Shown: positions 1-11,187 of the stretch, one piece after another
Layout of the letters: each line of letters opens with the position of its first letter
Numbering within the stretch: the first letter of the stretch is position 1
Translations under genes and position numbers: made by a program
DNA from: Bartonella florencae
Lineage (GTDB): Bacteria; Pseudomonadota; Alphaproteobacteria; Rhizobiales; Rhizobiaceae
NCBI RefSeq assembly: GCF_000312525.1
Contig: NZ_HE997452.1
Span: 447,160 to 511,159 of the forward strand
DNA length: 64,000 nucleotides
Direction: 5' to 3'
The notes under the pieces: generated by a model
Seen by the model: only the letters and a program-made list of their open reading frames with translations
Databases searched by the model: none
Told to the model about the DNA's origin: nothing

Positions 1-896
1 AGCCTTTTAAGGGGCTGTTTACCCAAGGCATGGTGGTGCATGAAACTTATCGGGATGATAAGGGATGGATTTCACCAGAAGAAATTACCATTGTTGAAAA
101 GGATGGAAAGCGGCAGGCTTATAAATTAACAGATCAAAGCGAAGTGACGATTGGTTTGATTGAAAAAATGTCCAAATCAAAAAAGAATGTCGTTGATCCT
201 GATGATATTATTGCCTCCTATGGTGCCGATACTGTGCGCTGGTTTGTGTTGTCGGATTCTCCTCCTGAGCGGGATGTTATTTGGACAGAAGCGGGCGTTG
301 AGGGAGCACATCGTTTTGTGCAACGCGTCTGGCGCCATGTGGCTTTGAGTGCTCCGCTGTTAAGGGAAGTGGCACCTCGTGCTGGACATCAAGGGGCGGC
401 TTTGGAACTGTCAAAGGTAGCGCATCGAACGCTCTATGCCGTGGAAGATGATTTGGAAAAATTTGCCTTTAATCGGGCTATTGCACGTCTTTATGAATTC
501 TTGAATATTATGGCACCTTTATTAAATAAGGTGGCAGATGTTGAGGATGAAATGAAGGCGGCTTTGCGCCAAGCAGTGGATTTTTTCCTTGCTATGATTG
601 CACCTATCATGCCGCATTTGGCCGAAGAATGCCATGCTGCTTTAGGGGAGAAAACTTTAGTGTCTGAACTTGCTTGGCCCATTTATGATCCCGCATTAAC
701 CGTTGCAGAATGCTATACTTTGCCAGTACAGATTAATGGTAAAAAACGCGGTGAGGTCACTGTGGCAGCAACAGCTACTGCGGCGATGATTGAAGAAGCT
801 GTTTTGGCTCTTGATTTTGTCAAGATGCATTTGGGCGAAAAATCGGTGAAAAAAATGATTGTTGTTCCACAAAGGATTGTTAATGTCGTTCTTTAA
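1..896 (+). CDS. leuS: Leucyl-tRNA synthetase, C-terminal part (partial, 5' end outside window)
   Basis: This is the 3' end of a class I aminoacyl-tRNA synthetase that charges tRNA-Leu in the cytoplasm. The reading frame is open from the first bases of the window (codons begin at position 3), so the start lies upstream. The class I signature KMSKS is at 165-179, followed by [11 protein letters not shown] and [19 protein letters not shown], which are typical of LeuS. The rest is the anticodon-binding helical domain and a C-terminal domain containing INGKKRGEV. About 297 codons are present of a family length near 860-880. The stop overlaps the start of the LptE-like gene by 14 bases, as expected for an operon. 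Identification is secure. Confidence 0.96.
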   Translation, partial: PFKGLFTQGMVVHETYRDDKGWISPEEITIVEKDGKRQAYKLTDQSEVTIGLIEKMSKSKKNVVDPDDIIASYGADTVRWFVLSDSPPERDVIWTEAGVEGAHRFVQRVWRHVALSAPLLREVAPRAGHQGAALELSKVAHRTLYAVEDDLEKFAFNRAIARLYEFLNIMAPLLNKVADVEDEMKAALRQAVDFFLAMIAPIMPHLAEECHAALGEKTLVSELAWPIYDPALTVAECYTLPVQINGKKRGEVTVAATATAAMIEEAVLALDFVKMHLGEKSVKKMIVVPQRIVNVVL

Positions 897-1473
897 AAGT
901 TTTCTTCTGGTCAGTTTAGCAGCTTTATTCCCCCTTTTTTGTGGGTGCAAAATTGAACCACTTTATCATGAGGTCTCGCAAATTTCACCCAAAATAAGTT
1001 CAATGGATTTTGTTTCTTCTCGTCGATTTGCAGGAGCAGAATCTTTGGGGCTTTCCAAAAAGCTGGCAAGTATTGTCATTGCTGAACCTTCAGATCGTTT
1101 TGGGCAAATGGTGCGTAATCATCTGTTGTTTCTTCTTTATGGAGGTGGTAGAAAACCTTCTGCTCCAGCTTACCAATTAATATTGCAAACATCTCTGTTT
1201 ACAAGAGATTCTGTACAGATAGAGATTGATCGCGATAGAAAAAGAGAGGGCCGGCCTTCTGTTGGAACCGTTGTGGGGAAAGCTTCCTATATCTTGCAGG
1301 ATATGAAAAATATGCCTGTTACCAATGGCATGGGAACTATGAGTGCATCTTTTGAACGGCTTCGCCAAGAATATGCAACAATGCAAGCAGAAGAGAATGC
1401 TAGGAGGCGTGTGGCGGAAGAATTAGCGGAGCAGATTCTCATGTTGCTTTCACGAGATCTGGCAAAACATTAA
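883..1473 (+). CDS. lptE: LPS-assembly lipoprotein LptE-like (outer-membrane lipoprotein)
   Basis: This 196-residue protein begins with a lipoprotein signal peptide: a short basic end (MSFFKS), a hydrophobic core, and a lipobox ending LFCGC, so Cys is the likely acylated residue. In rhizobia the gene directly downstream of leuS encodes the LptE partner of LptD for lipopolysaccharide insertion at the outer membrane. The position here, overlapping the leuS 3' end, and the sequence style (IEPLYHE near the N-terminus) fit that. I chose ATG 883 because an upstream TTG at 859 would place eight residues in front of the signal peptide. LptE is poorly conserved, so the assignment rests largely on signal peptide and synteny. 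The holA gene that usually follows in relatives is absent here. Confidence 0.72.
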   Translation: MSFFKSFLLVSLAALFPLFCGCKIEPLYHEVSQISPKISSMDFVSSRRFAGAESLGLSKKLASIVIAEPSDRFGQMVRNHLLFLLYGGGRKPSAPAYQLILQTSLFTRDSVQIEIDRDRKREGRPSVGTVVGKASYILQDMKNMPVTNGMGTMSASFERLRQEYATMQAEENARRRVAEELAEQILMLLSRDLAKH

Positions 1474-1485
1474 GTGCTCTTTTAT

Positions 1486-1690
1486 TTAATCGTTTTGGAT
1501 AAAGATTTGTAATCCTTTATCGGTGAGGAGTTGCGATACCAGCGCTTCTAAGATTGCTGGTGGAATAGTTGGGGGGATATTTGGTGAAGAAGGTTGCAAA
1601 AGAGCTCTAAAAGCACGGAAACTGTGTGCAGCTTTATGAACGATTTTACAAGATATATCATGTGCAAAGCGCATAGAGACGCTTTGTTGG
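1486..1690 (-). pseudogene. Decayed copy of the fsa 3' end
   Basis: Read on the minus strand this stretch matches the last part of the neighbouring fsa gene. The end of the open frame reads [20 protein letters not shown], against [20 protein letters not shown] in the intact protein. At DNA level the run around aagatttgtaatcctttatc at 1502-1521 is identical to 1780-1799. Similarity fades toward about 1690. There is no start region and no catalytic lysine, so this is a remnant, not a gene. It lies just downstream of fsa in the same orientation. Confidence 0.85.
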
Positions 1691-1739
1691 CAAAGCCAGT
1701 GGAACGGACTTTTGTGTTGTTTTGAAATCTAGCAAAATA

Positions 1740-2393
1740 TTAAGCGATATTTTGTCCGGTTTTTTGCCAATCTTTGAGAAAGATTTGTAATCCTTTATCG
1801 GTTAGAGGATGTTCCACCAGTGCTTTTAAGACTGCTGGCGGGATGGTTGCAACATCGGCGCCGCTTAATGCTGCTTCTTTAACGTGATTAACGGTGCGAA
1901 TGGAAGCTGCCAAAATTTGCGTTGCAAAGCTGTAGTTGTCATAAACTGTGCGAATTTCATGTAGTAGTGCAATGCCATCACTTCCACAATCTTCGATTCT
2001 GCCAATAAATGGTGAAACAAATGTTGCGCCTGCTTTGGCAGCAAGTAAGGCTTGATTGGCAGAAAAGCAGAGGGTGAGATTGGTTTTTAATCCTTGTGCT
2101 GTCAGCGCGCTACAAGCTTTTAATCCATCAAATGTTAAGGGAAGCTTGATGCAAATATTGTCGGCAATTTTTGCTAAAACAGCAGCTTCTTTCATCATAT
2201 CTTCGAATTTTGTTGCCGCAACTTCAGCAGAAACAGGTCCGTTAACAAGGTTACAAATTTCTTTTGTCACTTCAAGAATATTGCGTCCTGATTTTAAGAT
2301 GAGTGAGGGATTGGTGGTCACACCATCAACGAGATTTAAATTTTGTAATTCTCGGATTTCTTCAATATTGGCGCTGTCCACAAAAAATTTCAT
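1740..2393 (-). CDS. fsa: Fructose-6-phosphate aldolase / small transaldolase (MipB/TalC type)
   Basis: This 217-residue protein has the length and sequence of the short transaldolase family (MipB/TalC/Fsa). The family forms TIM-barrel decamers that move dihydroxyacetone units in the non-oxidative pentose phosphate pathway or split fructose 6-phosphate. Visible hallmarks are the start [27 protein letters not shown], the Schiff-base region [12 protein letters not shown] (Lys near residue 83) and [11 protein letters not shown] near the C-terminus. A strong AAGGAGAT ribosome site precedes ATG 2393. Transaldolase versus F6P aldolase activity cannot be decided from sequence by eye. Tandem arrays lie about 130 bases upstream, where its promoter would be expected, and a decayed copy of its 3' end lies downstream. 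Confidence 0.92.
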   Translation of the reverse strand: MKFFVDSANIEEIRELQNLNLVDGVTTNPSLILKSGRNILEVTKEICNLVNGPVSAEVAATKFEDMMKEAAVLAKIADNICIKLPLTFDGLKACSALTAQGLKTNLTLCFSANQALLAAKAGATFVSPFIGRIEDCGSDGIALLHEIRTVYDNYSFATQILAASIRTVNHVKEAALSGADVATIPPAVLKALVEHPLTDKGLQIFLKDWQKTGQNIA

Positions 2394-2521
2394 ATCCTAT
2401 CTCCTTAGTTGTAATTTGTTATTTAAAGTCTCTCATTGTTATCGTCTGTTTTTGTTATGCGCTATTGTTTATGGCAAAAGCAAGGGGGTGGGTTGCACCC
2501 TTATAGGATAAGCTATGATAT

Positions 2522-2563
2522 CAATGGGCAATGGGCAATGGGCAATGGGCAATGGGCAATGGG
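2522..2563. repeat. 7-bp tandem array (caatggg x6)
   Basis: Six uninterrupted copies of caatggg fill 2522-2563. The array runs directly into an 8-bp array. It lies upstream of the minus-strand fsa gene. Confidence 0.95.
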
Positions 2564-2623
2564 GTAAGGGGGTAAGGGGGTAAGGGGGTAAGGGGGTAAG
2601 GGGGTAAGGGGGTAAGGGGGTAA
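2561..2623. repeat. 8-bp tandem array (gggggtaa x7 plus a shorter first unit)
   Basis: The unit gggggtaa repeats with TAA every 8 bases from 2565 to 2623. The first unit has four G instead of five. The array is contiguous with the caatggg array. Perfect short units like these are prone to change in copy number. Confidence 0.95.
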
Positions 2624-3222
2624 GAATTTGCTGTTGGAAAAGGAAAATTAAGTGAAGGCGAAAATAAGAGAAGCGAATAAATGTGGGGAAGTGCTACGAG
2701 CGCGCGCGCCGTGTGTTCTTATAGAATGCTTATCATTATAGAGCTGTGGCTTTATGGAGTGTGAAGTTGGCTCTTTTTTGTGTGTGTTGTGGTGATGGTA
2801 GGCTTATGAAAAAGCTTATTGTGGGTAAGAGACTTAAGAGTAGAATAAATTGAATCAATCATTTTCTACATCCATATCAAAAGGCTGGCTGAGAAAATAT
2901 TAAATGCAAGAATACTGGTTTTATAACAGGACTGGTATAAAGTTGCTCTAGAAAATAATAGGATATGTAATGGGAGGGGAATTATTTTCATTGGGGTATT
3001 TTTGCTGTGTGTGCTTATCGTTTTTGTATTTTATCTGCTATGGAGGAAGCATAACTCTTTGCAAGCGTTGTGGCTTTTTTTGTGATTTGATGGTGGATGA
3101 TACAGAGGTCAAAGGGTGACGGTAGAGCTGAAATGGTAAGACCAACAAAAGATTCTTTATAAAAAGATCTGTAATAGAGATGTTGTTGGTATAAAAGATT
3201 CATATAAAATTTGAGACAAAAG
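2624..3222. other. Intergenic region upstream of priA, no gene seen
   Basis: About 600 bases hold no convincing coding sequence. A 62-codon minus-strand frame at 3015-3203 has no family resemblance that I recognise. A short alternating cg/gc stretch is at 2698-2711. No tRNA-like fold was noticed. Confidence 0.6.
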
Positions 3223-5445
3223 ATGAAATCAGATGTGACAGAAGATGTGAGGGAGAGAAAAATTGTTGCAGTATTGGTGCCTCTTCCTGTTGCGCATGCT
3301 TATAGTTATGAGGTTCCCTCTTTTATGGAATGTGCGGTTGGTTCTTTTGTTCGTGTTCCGGTGATGGGGCGGCAAGTTTGTGGCATTGTCGTTGATGTGG
3401 GAGAGCAGACAGCAAAAGATGGGCAAACTCTCAAGCCCGTGGCAGGTAAAAAATTACGCTCTCTGCTTCATGTTTTTGATTGTCCCCCATTAAAGGGAGA
3501 AATGATTGCATTTTTGCAGTTTGTTAGCCGATATACGATGACCCCCGTGGGGCTTGTTGCGCGATTGGTTTTAGGGGTCCCTGCTGCTTTAGAGCCAGAA
3601 GCACAACTACAAGGCTTGCGCTATTGTGGGGGGGGGGTGGAGCGTTTAACACCAGCACGGTCACGGGTTTTGGAGTTGGCACATGGTGGTGAGGTTTGGA
3701 CACGCTCTGGGCTTGCGCATGCGGCAGGAACTTCTGTTTCTGTGGTTGAAGGCTTAAAAGTACTTGGGATTTTTGAAGAGGTTATGCTGCCACCGCCAGC
3801 TCTTGTGGGGCTGCCTAATCCTGATTTTTGTCCTCCTCAGTTGGAAGGGGCACAGAGTGAAGCAGCAAAAGTTTTGCGGAAAGGTGTGTTGTCTTCTCAG
3901 TTTCAAGTTTTTTTGCTGGATGGTGTGACGGGGTCTGGAAAAACAGAAGTTTATTTTGAAGCGGTTGCTCAGGCACTCACAGATGGCAAACAGGTTTTGA
4001 TCTTATTGCCCGAAATTGCTTTAACACAACAATTTTTAGATCGCTTTCATGCACGCTTTGGAGCGGGAGCTGCGGAATGGCATTCTGACTTGGCACCACG
4101 TCGTCGGGAACGCGTGTGGCGACAGGTGGCAGAAGGGCGTGTGCGGGTTGTGGCGGGAGCACGTTCGGCACTTTTTCTGCCCTTTCATGATCTTGGGTTG
4201 ATTGTTGTTGATGAAGAACATGATGCTGCTTATAAACAAGAGGAACGTGTTTTTTATCACGCGCGTGATATGGCGGTTGCACGGGGCTCTTTTGAGAATT
4301 TTCCTGTGATCTTATCCTCAGCAACACCTTCGATTGAAAGCCAGGCAAATGTTTTGTGGGGACGTTATCAAAAGGTGCATTTGCCAACGCGCTTTCAAGC
4401 GGCTGAGCTGCCACAGTTACGGGTGGTTGATATGCGTAAAGGCGGTGTAGAAAAGGGACGTTTTATTTCCTCTGTTCTTGAGAAGGCTTTAAAACAAACG
4501 CTTGAGAAAGGCGAACAGGCATTGCTTTTTCTCAATCGTCGCGGTTATGCACCTTTAACCTTGTGCCGTGTTTGCGGACATCGCTTTCATTGTAATGATT
4601 GTTCGAGCTGGTTGGTGGAGCATCGTGCGCAAGGGCAGCTTAAATGCCATCATTGCGGTTATCATCAGCCGCTTCCAGAAGCTTGTCCTGAATGTGGCAC
4701 ATTAGACCATCTTGTGGCTTGCGGACCTGGTGTGGAAAGAATTGCCGAAGAAATAGGCGTGCTTTTTCCACAGACGCGGTCCTTGATTCTCTCGACAGAT
4801 CTTAAAGGGGGCATTGGTCAGTTGCGAAGCGAATTGCAAGCTATTGCTAATGGCGATGTTGACATTATTATCGGGACACAGCTGGTTGCTAAAGGACATC
4901 ATTTCCCCGGATTATCCCTCGTGGGGGTCATTGATGCCGATCTCGGCCTTGCCAATGGCGATTTGCGTGCGAGTGAGCGTACCTTCCAGCTTCTCTCTCA
5001 GGTGACGGGTAGGGCAGGGCGAATGGGAATAGAAAGTTTAGGTCTTTTGCAGACCTATCAACCCGATCATCCCGTGATAAAAGCCCTCCTTTCGCAAAAA
5101 GGTGAAGATTTTTATGCTTATGAGATTGCGATGCGTCAACAGTATCATTTGCCTCCCTATGGGCGACTTGCTTCTTTGATTGTGTCTTCAGAAAAACGCC
5201 AAGCAGCAGAAAATTATGCGCGGTCGTTGCGTCAAATTGCTCCAAGAGTGAAAAATATCTCGGTCATGGGGCCAGCAGAGGCGCCATTAGCACTCATTCG
5301 GGGGCGTTATCGTTTTCGGCTTTTATTACAAGGTCAGCGTTCTTTTGATATACAGGGCTTTATTGGTGCGATGCTTGCCAATGCTCCTAAAATGCCTAGT
5401 TCTGTGCGCGTTCAAATTGATATTGATCCGCAAAGCTTTCTTTAG
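3223..5445 (+). CDS. priA: Primosomal protein N' (replication restart helicase PriA)
   Basis: This 740-residue superfamily 2 DNA helicase reloads the replisome at collapsed forks. Visible elements in order are an N-terminal 3'-DNA-binding region, Walker A GVTGSGKTEVYFE (about residue 239), the DEAH-type box VVDEEHDAAYKQEE, and motif III ILSSATPSIES. A zinc-binding cluster of CxxC pairs follows (CRVCGH, CNDC, CHHCG, CPECG), then helicase motifs V/VI (GTQLVAKGHHFPG, QVTGRAGR). Length and order match the family. ATG 3223 is preferred over a TTG twelve bases upstream. Neither neighbour is in an obvious operon with it. Confidence 0.96.
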   Translation: MKSDVTEDVRERKIVAVLVPLPVAHAYSYEVPSFMECAVGSFVRVPVMGRQVCGIVVDVGEQTAKDGQTLKPVAGKKLRSLLHVFDCPPLKGEMIAFLQFVSRYTMTPVGLVARLVLGVPAALEPEAQLQGLRYCGGGVERLTPARSRVLELAHGGEVWTRSGLAHAAGTSVSVVEGLKVLGIFEEVMLPPPALVGLPNPDFCPPQLEGAQSEAAKVLRKGVLSSQFQVFLLDGVTGSGKTEVYFEAVAQALTDGKQVLILLPEIALTQQFLDRFHARFGAGAAEWHSDLAPRRRERVWRQVAEGRVRVVAGARSALFLPFHDLGLIVVDEEHDAAYKQEERVFYHARDMAVARGSFENFPVILSSATPSIESQANVLWGRYQKVHLPTRFQAAELPQLRVVDMRKGGVEKGRFISSVLEKALKQTLEKGEQALLFLNRRGYAPLTLCRVCGHRFHCNDCSSWLVEHRAQGQLKCHHCGYHQPLPEACPECGTLDHLVACGPGVERIAEEIGVLFPQTRSLILSTDLKGGIGQLRSELQAIANGDVDIIIGTQLVAKGHHFPGLSLVGVIDADLGLANGDLRASERTFQLLSQVTGRAGRMGIESLGLLQTYQPDHPVIKALLSQKGEDFYAYEIAMRQQYHLPPYGRLASLIVSSEKRQAAENYARSLRQIAPRVKNISVMGPAEAPLALIRGRYRFRLLLQGQRSFDIQGFIGAMLANAPKMPSSVRVQIDIDPQSFL

Positions 5446-5988
5446 AAACACGGTGTAAAATGAAGGGCGGCATAGTATGCGGGATTTATTTAAAAGGGAC
5501 GTTTTAAAAAGAAATGTATTTGATGAAATGTTCTTAAAAGGGGGAAATCAGCTTCCTTCTTATTTTAAGGTGAAGATTTGTTGTTATTTTTTGCCGATCA
5601 GTTTGAAATAAAACAGCTTTTTCGATAGTAAGAGCAAAAAGCCCTTGGCAAAAGAGAATCTTAATAAATAAGAGCGCTTTTTGTGTTTGCTTATGCATTA
5701 TTATGAAGCAAAGAAAAAACTTGAAAAATTTGTCAGAGAATGGCAAAAAGAAATATAGAAAAACTGATGGTTCTCTGAAAAATTCTTGTTTAAAAATATT
5801 TTTAATATTTTCGTTAAAATTTTCAAAAAGCGTAGGTTTGTGGTGTTGCGAGTCGGTGATGTCTATGCTAGAAATCCAAAAGTTTTTTGTTCTGGGTTTT
5901 AAGAAAGAGACTCTTAAAATTTGGAATATCTGTTTTATTTCATCTGATAATTATCAGAGAGTCGCTCAAGGGAAAGAGGCGGTATTTC
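5446..5988. other. Intergenic region upstream of the ATP synthase operon
   Basis: About 540 AT-rich bases lie between priA and atpH. Open frames on both strands (for example 5534-5746 minus and 5703-6056 plus) are low-complexity, Lys/Phe-rich and resemble no family I know. The region presumably carries the promoter and leader of atpHAGDC, but I cannot place boxes with confidence. Confidence 0.5.
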
Positions 5989-6573
5989 GTGTCGGATTCA
6001 TTTTCTCTTATACCGCTGCCATTGGTGGATCAACGCTATGCGCAAGCGCTTTTTGACTTCGTTCAAGAAGTTGGAAACGTTGAAAAGGTTGAAAAGGCAG
6101 TGGCATCATTTTTGCTTGTCTTGGATAAAAATAAAGATTTAAAACGCTTTGTTGCCAGCCCATTCTTTTCAGTAAAAGAGCAGGTTAAAGTGATGCGTTC
6201 TGTTTGTGATAGCATCAAATTTGCTGATAAGAATGCTGGTCAAATTGTTGGTAATTTTTTGTGTGTTATTGCGCTAAATCGTCGGCTTTCTGCCTTGTCT
6301 GGTATTTTACGTGCTTTCCAGTGTCGTGTCGCTCTCTCTCGTAGAGAAATTTCAGCGCAGATTATTTCTGCTCGCCCTTTAAGTGCACAGCAGGAAAAAG
6401 AATTGCGCGTGGCTTTGGAAGGCGTTGTTGGGGGAAAGATTTTGCTACATATCCTTGTTGATCCAACACTTCTTGGTGGATTGATCGTTCGTGTGGGGGC
6501 GTGTCAGATTGATACGTCTCTTTTAACAAAATTATCTTCGCTTAAGCTTGCATTGAAAAAAGAGGTCAGCTGA
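5989..6573 (+). CDS. atpH: ATP synthase F1 subunit delta
   Basis: This 194-residue subunit links the F1 head to the peripheral stalk of the membrane F1Fo ATP synthase. The family start pattern is seen in [19 protein letters not shown], and the C-terminal motif in [22 protein letters not shown] 5989 is chosen because it sits 9 bases after the purine-rich ribosome site gggaaagagg and gives the usual length. Longer upstream frames lack family similarity. Its stop overlaps the atpA start by one base (TGATG), indicating translational coupling. Confidence 0.94.
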   Translation: MSDSFSLIPLPLVDQRYAQALFDFVQEVGNVEKVEKAVASFLLVLDKNKDLKRFVASPFFSVKEQVKVMRSVCDSIKFADKNAGQIVGNFLCVIALNRRLSALSGILRAFQCRVALSRREISAQIISARPLSAQQEKELRVALEGVVGGKILLHILVDPTLLGGLIVRVGACQIDTSLLTKLSSLKLALKKEVS

Positions 6574-8108
6574 TGGATATTAGACCATCTGAAATTTCAA
6601 AAATTTTAAAAGAACAAATCAGAGACTTTGACCAAAAGGCTGAAGTTTCAGAAATTGGTTGGGTCCTCTCTGTAGGAGATGGTATCGCCCGCGTTTATGG
6701 CTTGGATAATGTTCAAGCAGGTGAAATGGTTGCCTTTTCAAATGGCGTGCGTGGTATGGCGCTCAATCTGGAAGTCGATAATGTCGGGGTGGTGATCTTT
6801 GGCTCTGATCGTGATATCCGTGAAGGAGATACCGTTAAACGGTTGGGCGCTATTGTCGATGTTCCTGTGGGACCAGCTTTACTTGGGCGTGTTGTCGATG
6901 CATTGGGAAATCCTATAGATGGTAAGGGTCCTCTTAAGGCAACAGAACGCCGTCGTGTTGATGTTAAGGCGCCGGGAATTATTCCACGTCAATCTGTGCA
7001 TGAACCAATGTCAACTGGATTAAAAGCTATTGATGCTCTCATTCCTATTGGGCGTGGACAGCGTGAGTTGGTAATCGGTGATCGGCAGACAGGAAAAACA
7101 GCGATTTTGCTCGATACATTTTTAAACCAGAGGCCTTTCCATGAAAAAAATTCAGGGCAAGAACAGGATAAGGTCTATTGTATTTATGTGGCTATCGGTC
7201 AAAAACGTTCAACGGTGGCACAGTTTGTTAAAATTCTAGAAGAACGCGGTGCCCTTGAATATTCCATTATTGTTGCGGCAACTGCTTCTGATCCTGCTCC
7301 CTTGCAGTTTATTGCACCTCTTGCTGGATGTGCAATGGGAGAATATTTTCGTGACAATGGCCAACATGCTTTGATCGGTTATGATGATCTGTCAAAACAG
7401 GCGGTGGCTTATCGTCAGATGTCCCTTTTGCTTCGTCGTCCTCCTGGGCGTGAGGCTTATCCTGGTGATGTTTTCTATCTTCATTCACGCCTTTTAGAGC
7501 GCGCGGCAAAACTCAATGCAGAAAATGGTTCTGGATCTTTGACGGCTTTGCCTGTCATTGAAACGCAAGCAAATGACGTTTCTGCTTATATTCCTACAAA
7601 TGTGATTTCCATTACCGATGGACAGATTTTCTTGGAAACCAATTTGTTTTATCAAGGGATTCGTCCTGCTGTGAATGTTGGTCTTTCCGTGTCCCGTGTT
7701 GGTTCTGCTGCACAAATTAAAGCGATGAAGCAAGTGGCTGGTTCGATTAAGGGGGAACTGGCACAATATCGTGAAATGGCTGCTTTTGCGCAGTTTGGTT
7801 CTGATTTGGATGCTTCAACGCAGCGTCTTTTAAATCGTGGTGCGCGTTTGACGGAGCTTTTAAAGCAACCACAATTTTCTCCTCTTAAAACAGAAGAGCA
7901 GGTTGCTGTCATTTTCGCTGGGGTGAATGGTTACCTTGATTCTTTGGCTGTTGGGGATGTCGCGCGCTTTGAACAAGGGCTTTTGACACTTTTACGTAGC
8001 GATTATCAAGACCTCTTACAGGCAATTGCTGAGCAAAAACAGCTAACCGATGAACTTAAGAAGAAGTTGCTTACTGTTCTTAAGTCTTATGCGAAGAATT
8101 TTTCGTGA
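6573..8108 (+). CDS. atpA: ATP synthase F1 subunit alpha
   Basis: This is the 511-residue regulatory nucleotide-binding subunit of the F1 hexamer. It has P-loop [11 protein letters not shown] (about residue 170), the segment [16 protein letters not shown], and the signature [17 protein letters not shown] near residue 370. Length is standard for alphaproteobacteria. It is the second gene of atpHAGDC, one base overlapping atpH and 20 bases before atpG. Confidence 0.98.
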   Translation: MDIRPSEISKILKEQIRDFDQKAEVSEIGWVLSVGDGIARVYGLDNVQAGEMVAFSNGVRGMALNLEVDNVGVVIFGSDRDIREGDTVKRLGAIVDVPVGPALLGRVVDALGNPIDGKGPLKATERRRVDVKAPGIIPRQSVHEPMSTGLKAIDALIPIGRGQRELVIGDRQTGKTAILLDTFLNQRPFHEKNSGQEQDKVYCIYVAIGQKRSTVAQFVKILEERGALEYSIIVAATASDPAPLQFIAPLAGCAMGEYFRDNGQHALIGYDDLSKQAVAYRQMSLLLRRPPGREAYPGDVFYLHSRLLERAAKLNAENGSGSLTALPVIETQANDVSAYIPTNVISITDGQIFLETNLFYQGIRPAVNVGLSVSRVGSAAQIKAMKQVAGSIKGELAQYREMAAFAQFGSDLDASTQRLLNRGARLTELLKQPQFSPLKTEEQVAVIFAGVNGYLDSLAVGDVARFEQGLLTLLRSDYQDLLQAIAEQKQLTDELKKKLLTVLKSYAKNFS

Positions 8109-8128
8109 TGAAGTGATGGAATGCTTAA

Positions 8129-9040
8129 ATGGCGTCGTTGAAGGATCTTAGAGACCGTATCGCCTCGGTTAAGGCAACACAGAAGATTACCAAAGCCATG
8201 CAAATGGTGGCGGCAGCAAAGTTGCACCGTGCACAAGAAGCGGCGCGTTCTGCACGTCCTTATGCACAGCGTATGGCTGATGTTTTAGCCAGTGTTGCCG
8301 CCGATGTTGATGGAATTGATGCTCCGCCTCTTATGCGAGGAACAGGACGAGATGATGTCCATCTTTTGGTGGTCTTTACTGCTGAGCGCGGGCTTTGTGG
8401 TGCTTTTAATGTGCAGATTGCACGCCGTGCCCGTGAACAGATTAAGGCACTGCTTGCTGCTGGTAAAGTTGTTAAGATTTTGACCGTGGGAAAAAAGGGT
8501 GCTGATATTTTATCGCGTGATTACAAAGCTTTGATGATTGATCACATCGATTTGCATGCTGTAAAACGCATTGGTTTTGCTGAGGCAGCCATGATTAGCC
8601 AACGAATCATTGATTTATTCAATGAAGGGGTATTTGATGTTTGTACGCTGTTTTATTCTGAATTTGTTTCCGTGATTAATCAGCGCCCGATGGCTTTTTG
8701 TTTAATTCCAACGCTTTCCCCAAAAGAGGCGATGGAGAAAAATGATGTTGTGGGAAAAGCAGATAAAGGCGATGTTTCACAGCAAATTGTTTATGAATAT
8801 GAACCCGATGCTGTCTCTCTTTTGGATGAACTTGTTCCACGTAATCTTTCTGTGCAAATCTTTCGGGCTTTGCTGGAAAATATCGCTGGCGAAATGGGTG
8901 CGAAGATGACGGCCATGGACAATGCATCGCGCAATGCAGGTGAAATGATTAATAAATTGACGGTGGCTTATAATCGTCAGCGTCAGGCACAGATCACAAC
9001 AGAATTGATCGAAATTATTGCGGGCGCTGAAGCGCTGTAA
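8129..9040 (+). CDS. atpG: ATP synthase F1 subunit gamma
   Basis: This 303-residue protein forms the central rotor shaft of F1. The N-terminal coiled helix begins [20 protein letters not shown] and the C-terminal helix ends [13 protein letters not shown]. Both are diagnostic for gamma, and [12 protein letters not shown] is the conserved middle motif. It lies between atpA and atpD with short gaps, as in all rhizobial operons. Confidence 0.97.
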   Translation: MASLKDLRDRIASVKATQKITKAMQMVAAAKLHRAQEAARSARPYAQRMADVLASVAADVDGIDAPPLMRGTGRDDVHLLVVFTAERGLCGAFNVQIARRAREQIKALLAAGKVVKILTVGKKGADILSRDYKALMIDHIDLHAVKRIGFAEAAMISQRIIDLFNEGVFDVCTLFYSEFVSVINQRPMAFCLIPTLSPKEAMEKNDVVGKADKGDVSQQIVYEYEPDAVSLLDELVPRNLSVQIFRALLENIAGEMGAKMTAMDNASRNAGEMINKLTVAYNRQRQAQITTELIEIIAGAEAL

Positions 9041-9053
9041 ATTGAAAAGGTAA

Positions 9054-10670
<1,617 letters not shown>

Positions 10671-10746
10671 GAAGATATCCGTCAATGAATGCTTGTTGGT
10701 AAGTAAACACAGCAAGAGGTCTTAATACAGCCTCGTGGAGATTTTT

Positions 10747-11163
10747 GTGGAACACAATAGAGAAGAGCATTTTTTGTTTGAACTGGTCTCGCCTGAAAAA
10801 ATTGTCTTTTCAGAGCAAGTGAAATCCGTTGTTCTTCCTTCAGCGTCAGGTGCTCTGACAGTGATGGCGCATCATGCACCGCTGGTGGCAAGTATTGTAT
10901 TGGGCAGTGTTCGTATTCATAGCTCTGCAGGGGAAAAGCTCTTTGCTGTTTGCGGTGGTGTTGCAAATATTACTGCTTCAGGTTGTTCTCTTTTGGTGGA
11001 GCATGTTGTTGCTGTCGAAAAGCTTTCTTTTGATGCGCTGGAGCAGAAAATTTTGCAAGTGCAAGCAACCTTGGAAGGGGGAACAAGTGATGAGACAAGT
11101 CATAAGGTCAAAGCGTTTTTTCATCAATTAATGGCTGAAGATCTTGGGGTAACAGAGGCGTAA
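10747..11163 (+). CDS. atpC: ATP synthase F1 subunit epsilon
   Basis: This subunit of about 138 residues is the small regulatory subunit that contacts gamma and the c-ring. FELVSPEKIVFSEQVKSVVLP at the N-terminus and GALTVMAHHAPLVASI are family-typical. GTG 10747 is preferred because a GGAG lies six bases upstream. GTG 10735 would add four residues. It is the last gene of the atp operon. No clear terminator hairpin was found before the next gene at 11188. Confidence 0.93.
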   Translation: MEHNREEHFLFELVSPEKIVFSEQVKSVVLPSASGALTVMAHHAPLVASIVLGSVRIHSSAGEKLFAVCGGVANITASGCSLLVEHVVAVEKLSFDALEQKILQVQATLEGGTSDETSHKVKAFFHQLMAEDLGVTEA

Positions 11164-11187
11164 AGGATTATACAGGAATAAAGCGAC

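Noticed and set aside
2522..2623. CRISPR candidate
   Set aside because: Units are 7-8 bp and contiguous with no spacers. The arrays at 19.3 kb and 47.4 kb also lack unique spacers, and no cas genes are present.
3977..4414. Minus-strand frame of 145 codons inside priA
   Set aside because: It is the shadow of a strongly conserved helicase region on the other strand, with no family of its own.
5703..6056. Plus-strand frame overlapping the atpH start
   Set aside because: Lys/Phe-rich low-complexity sequence in AT-rich upstream DNA. The real gene starts at GTG 5989 in another frame.
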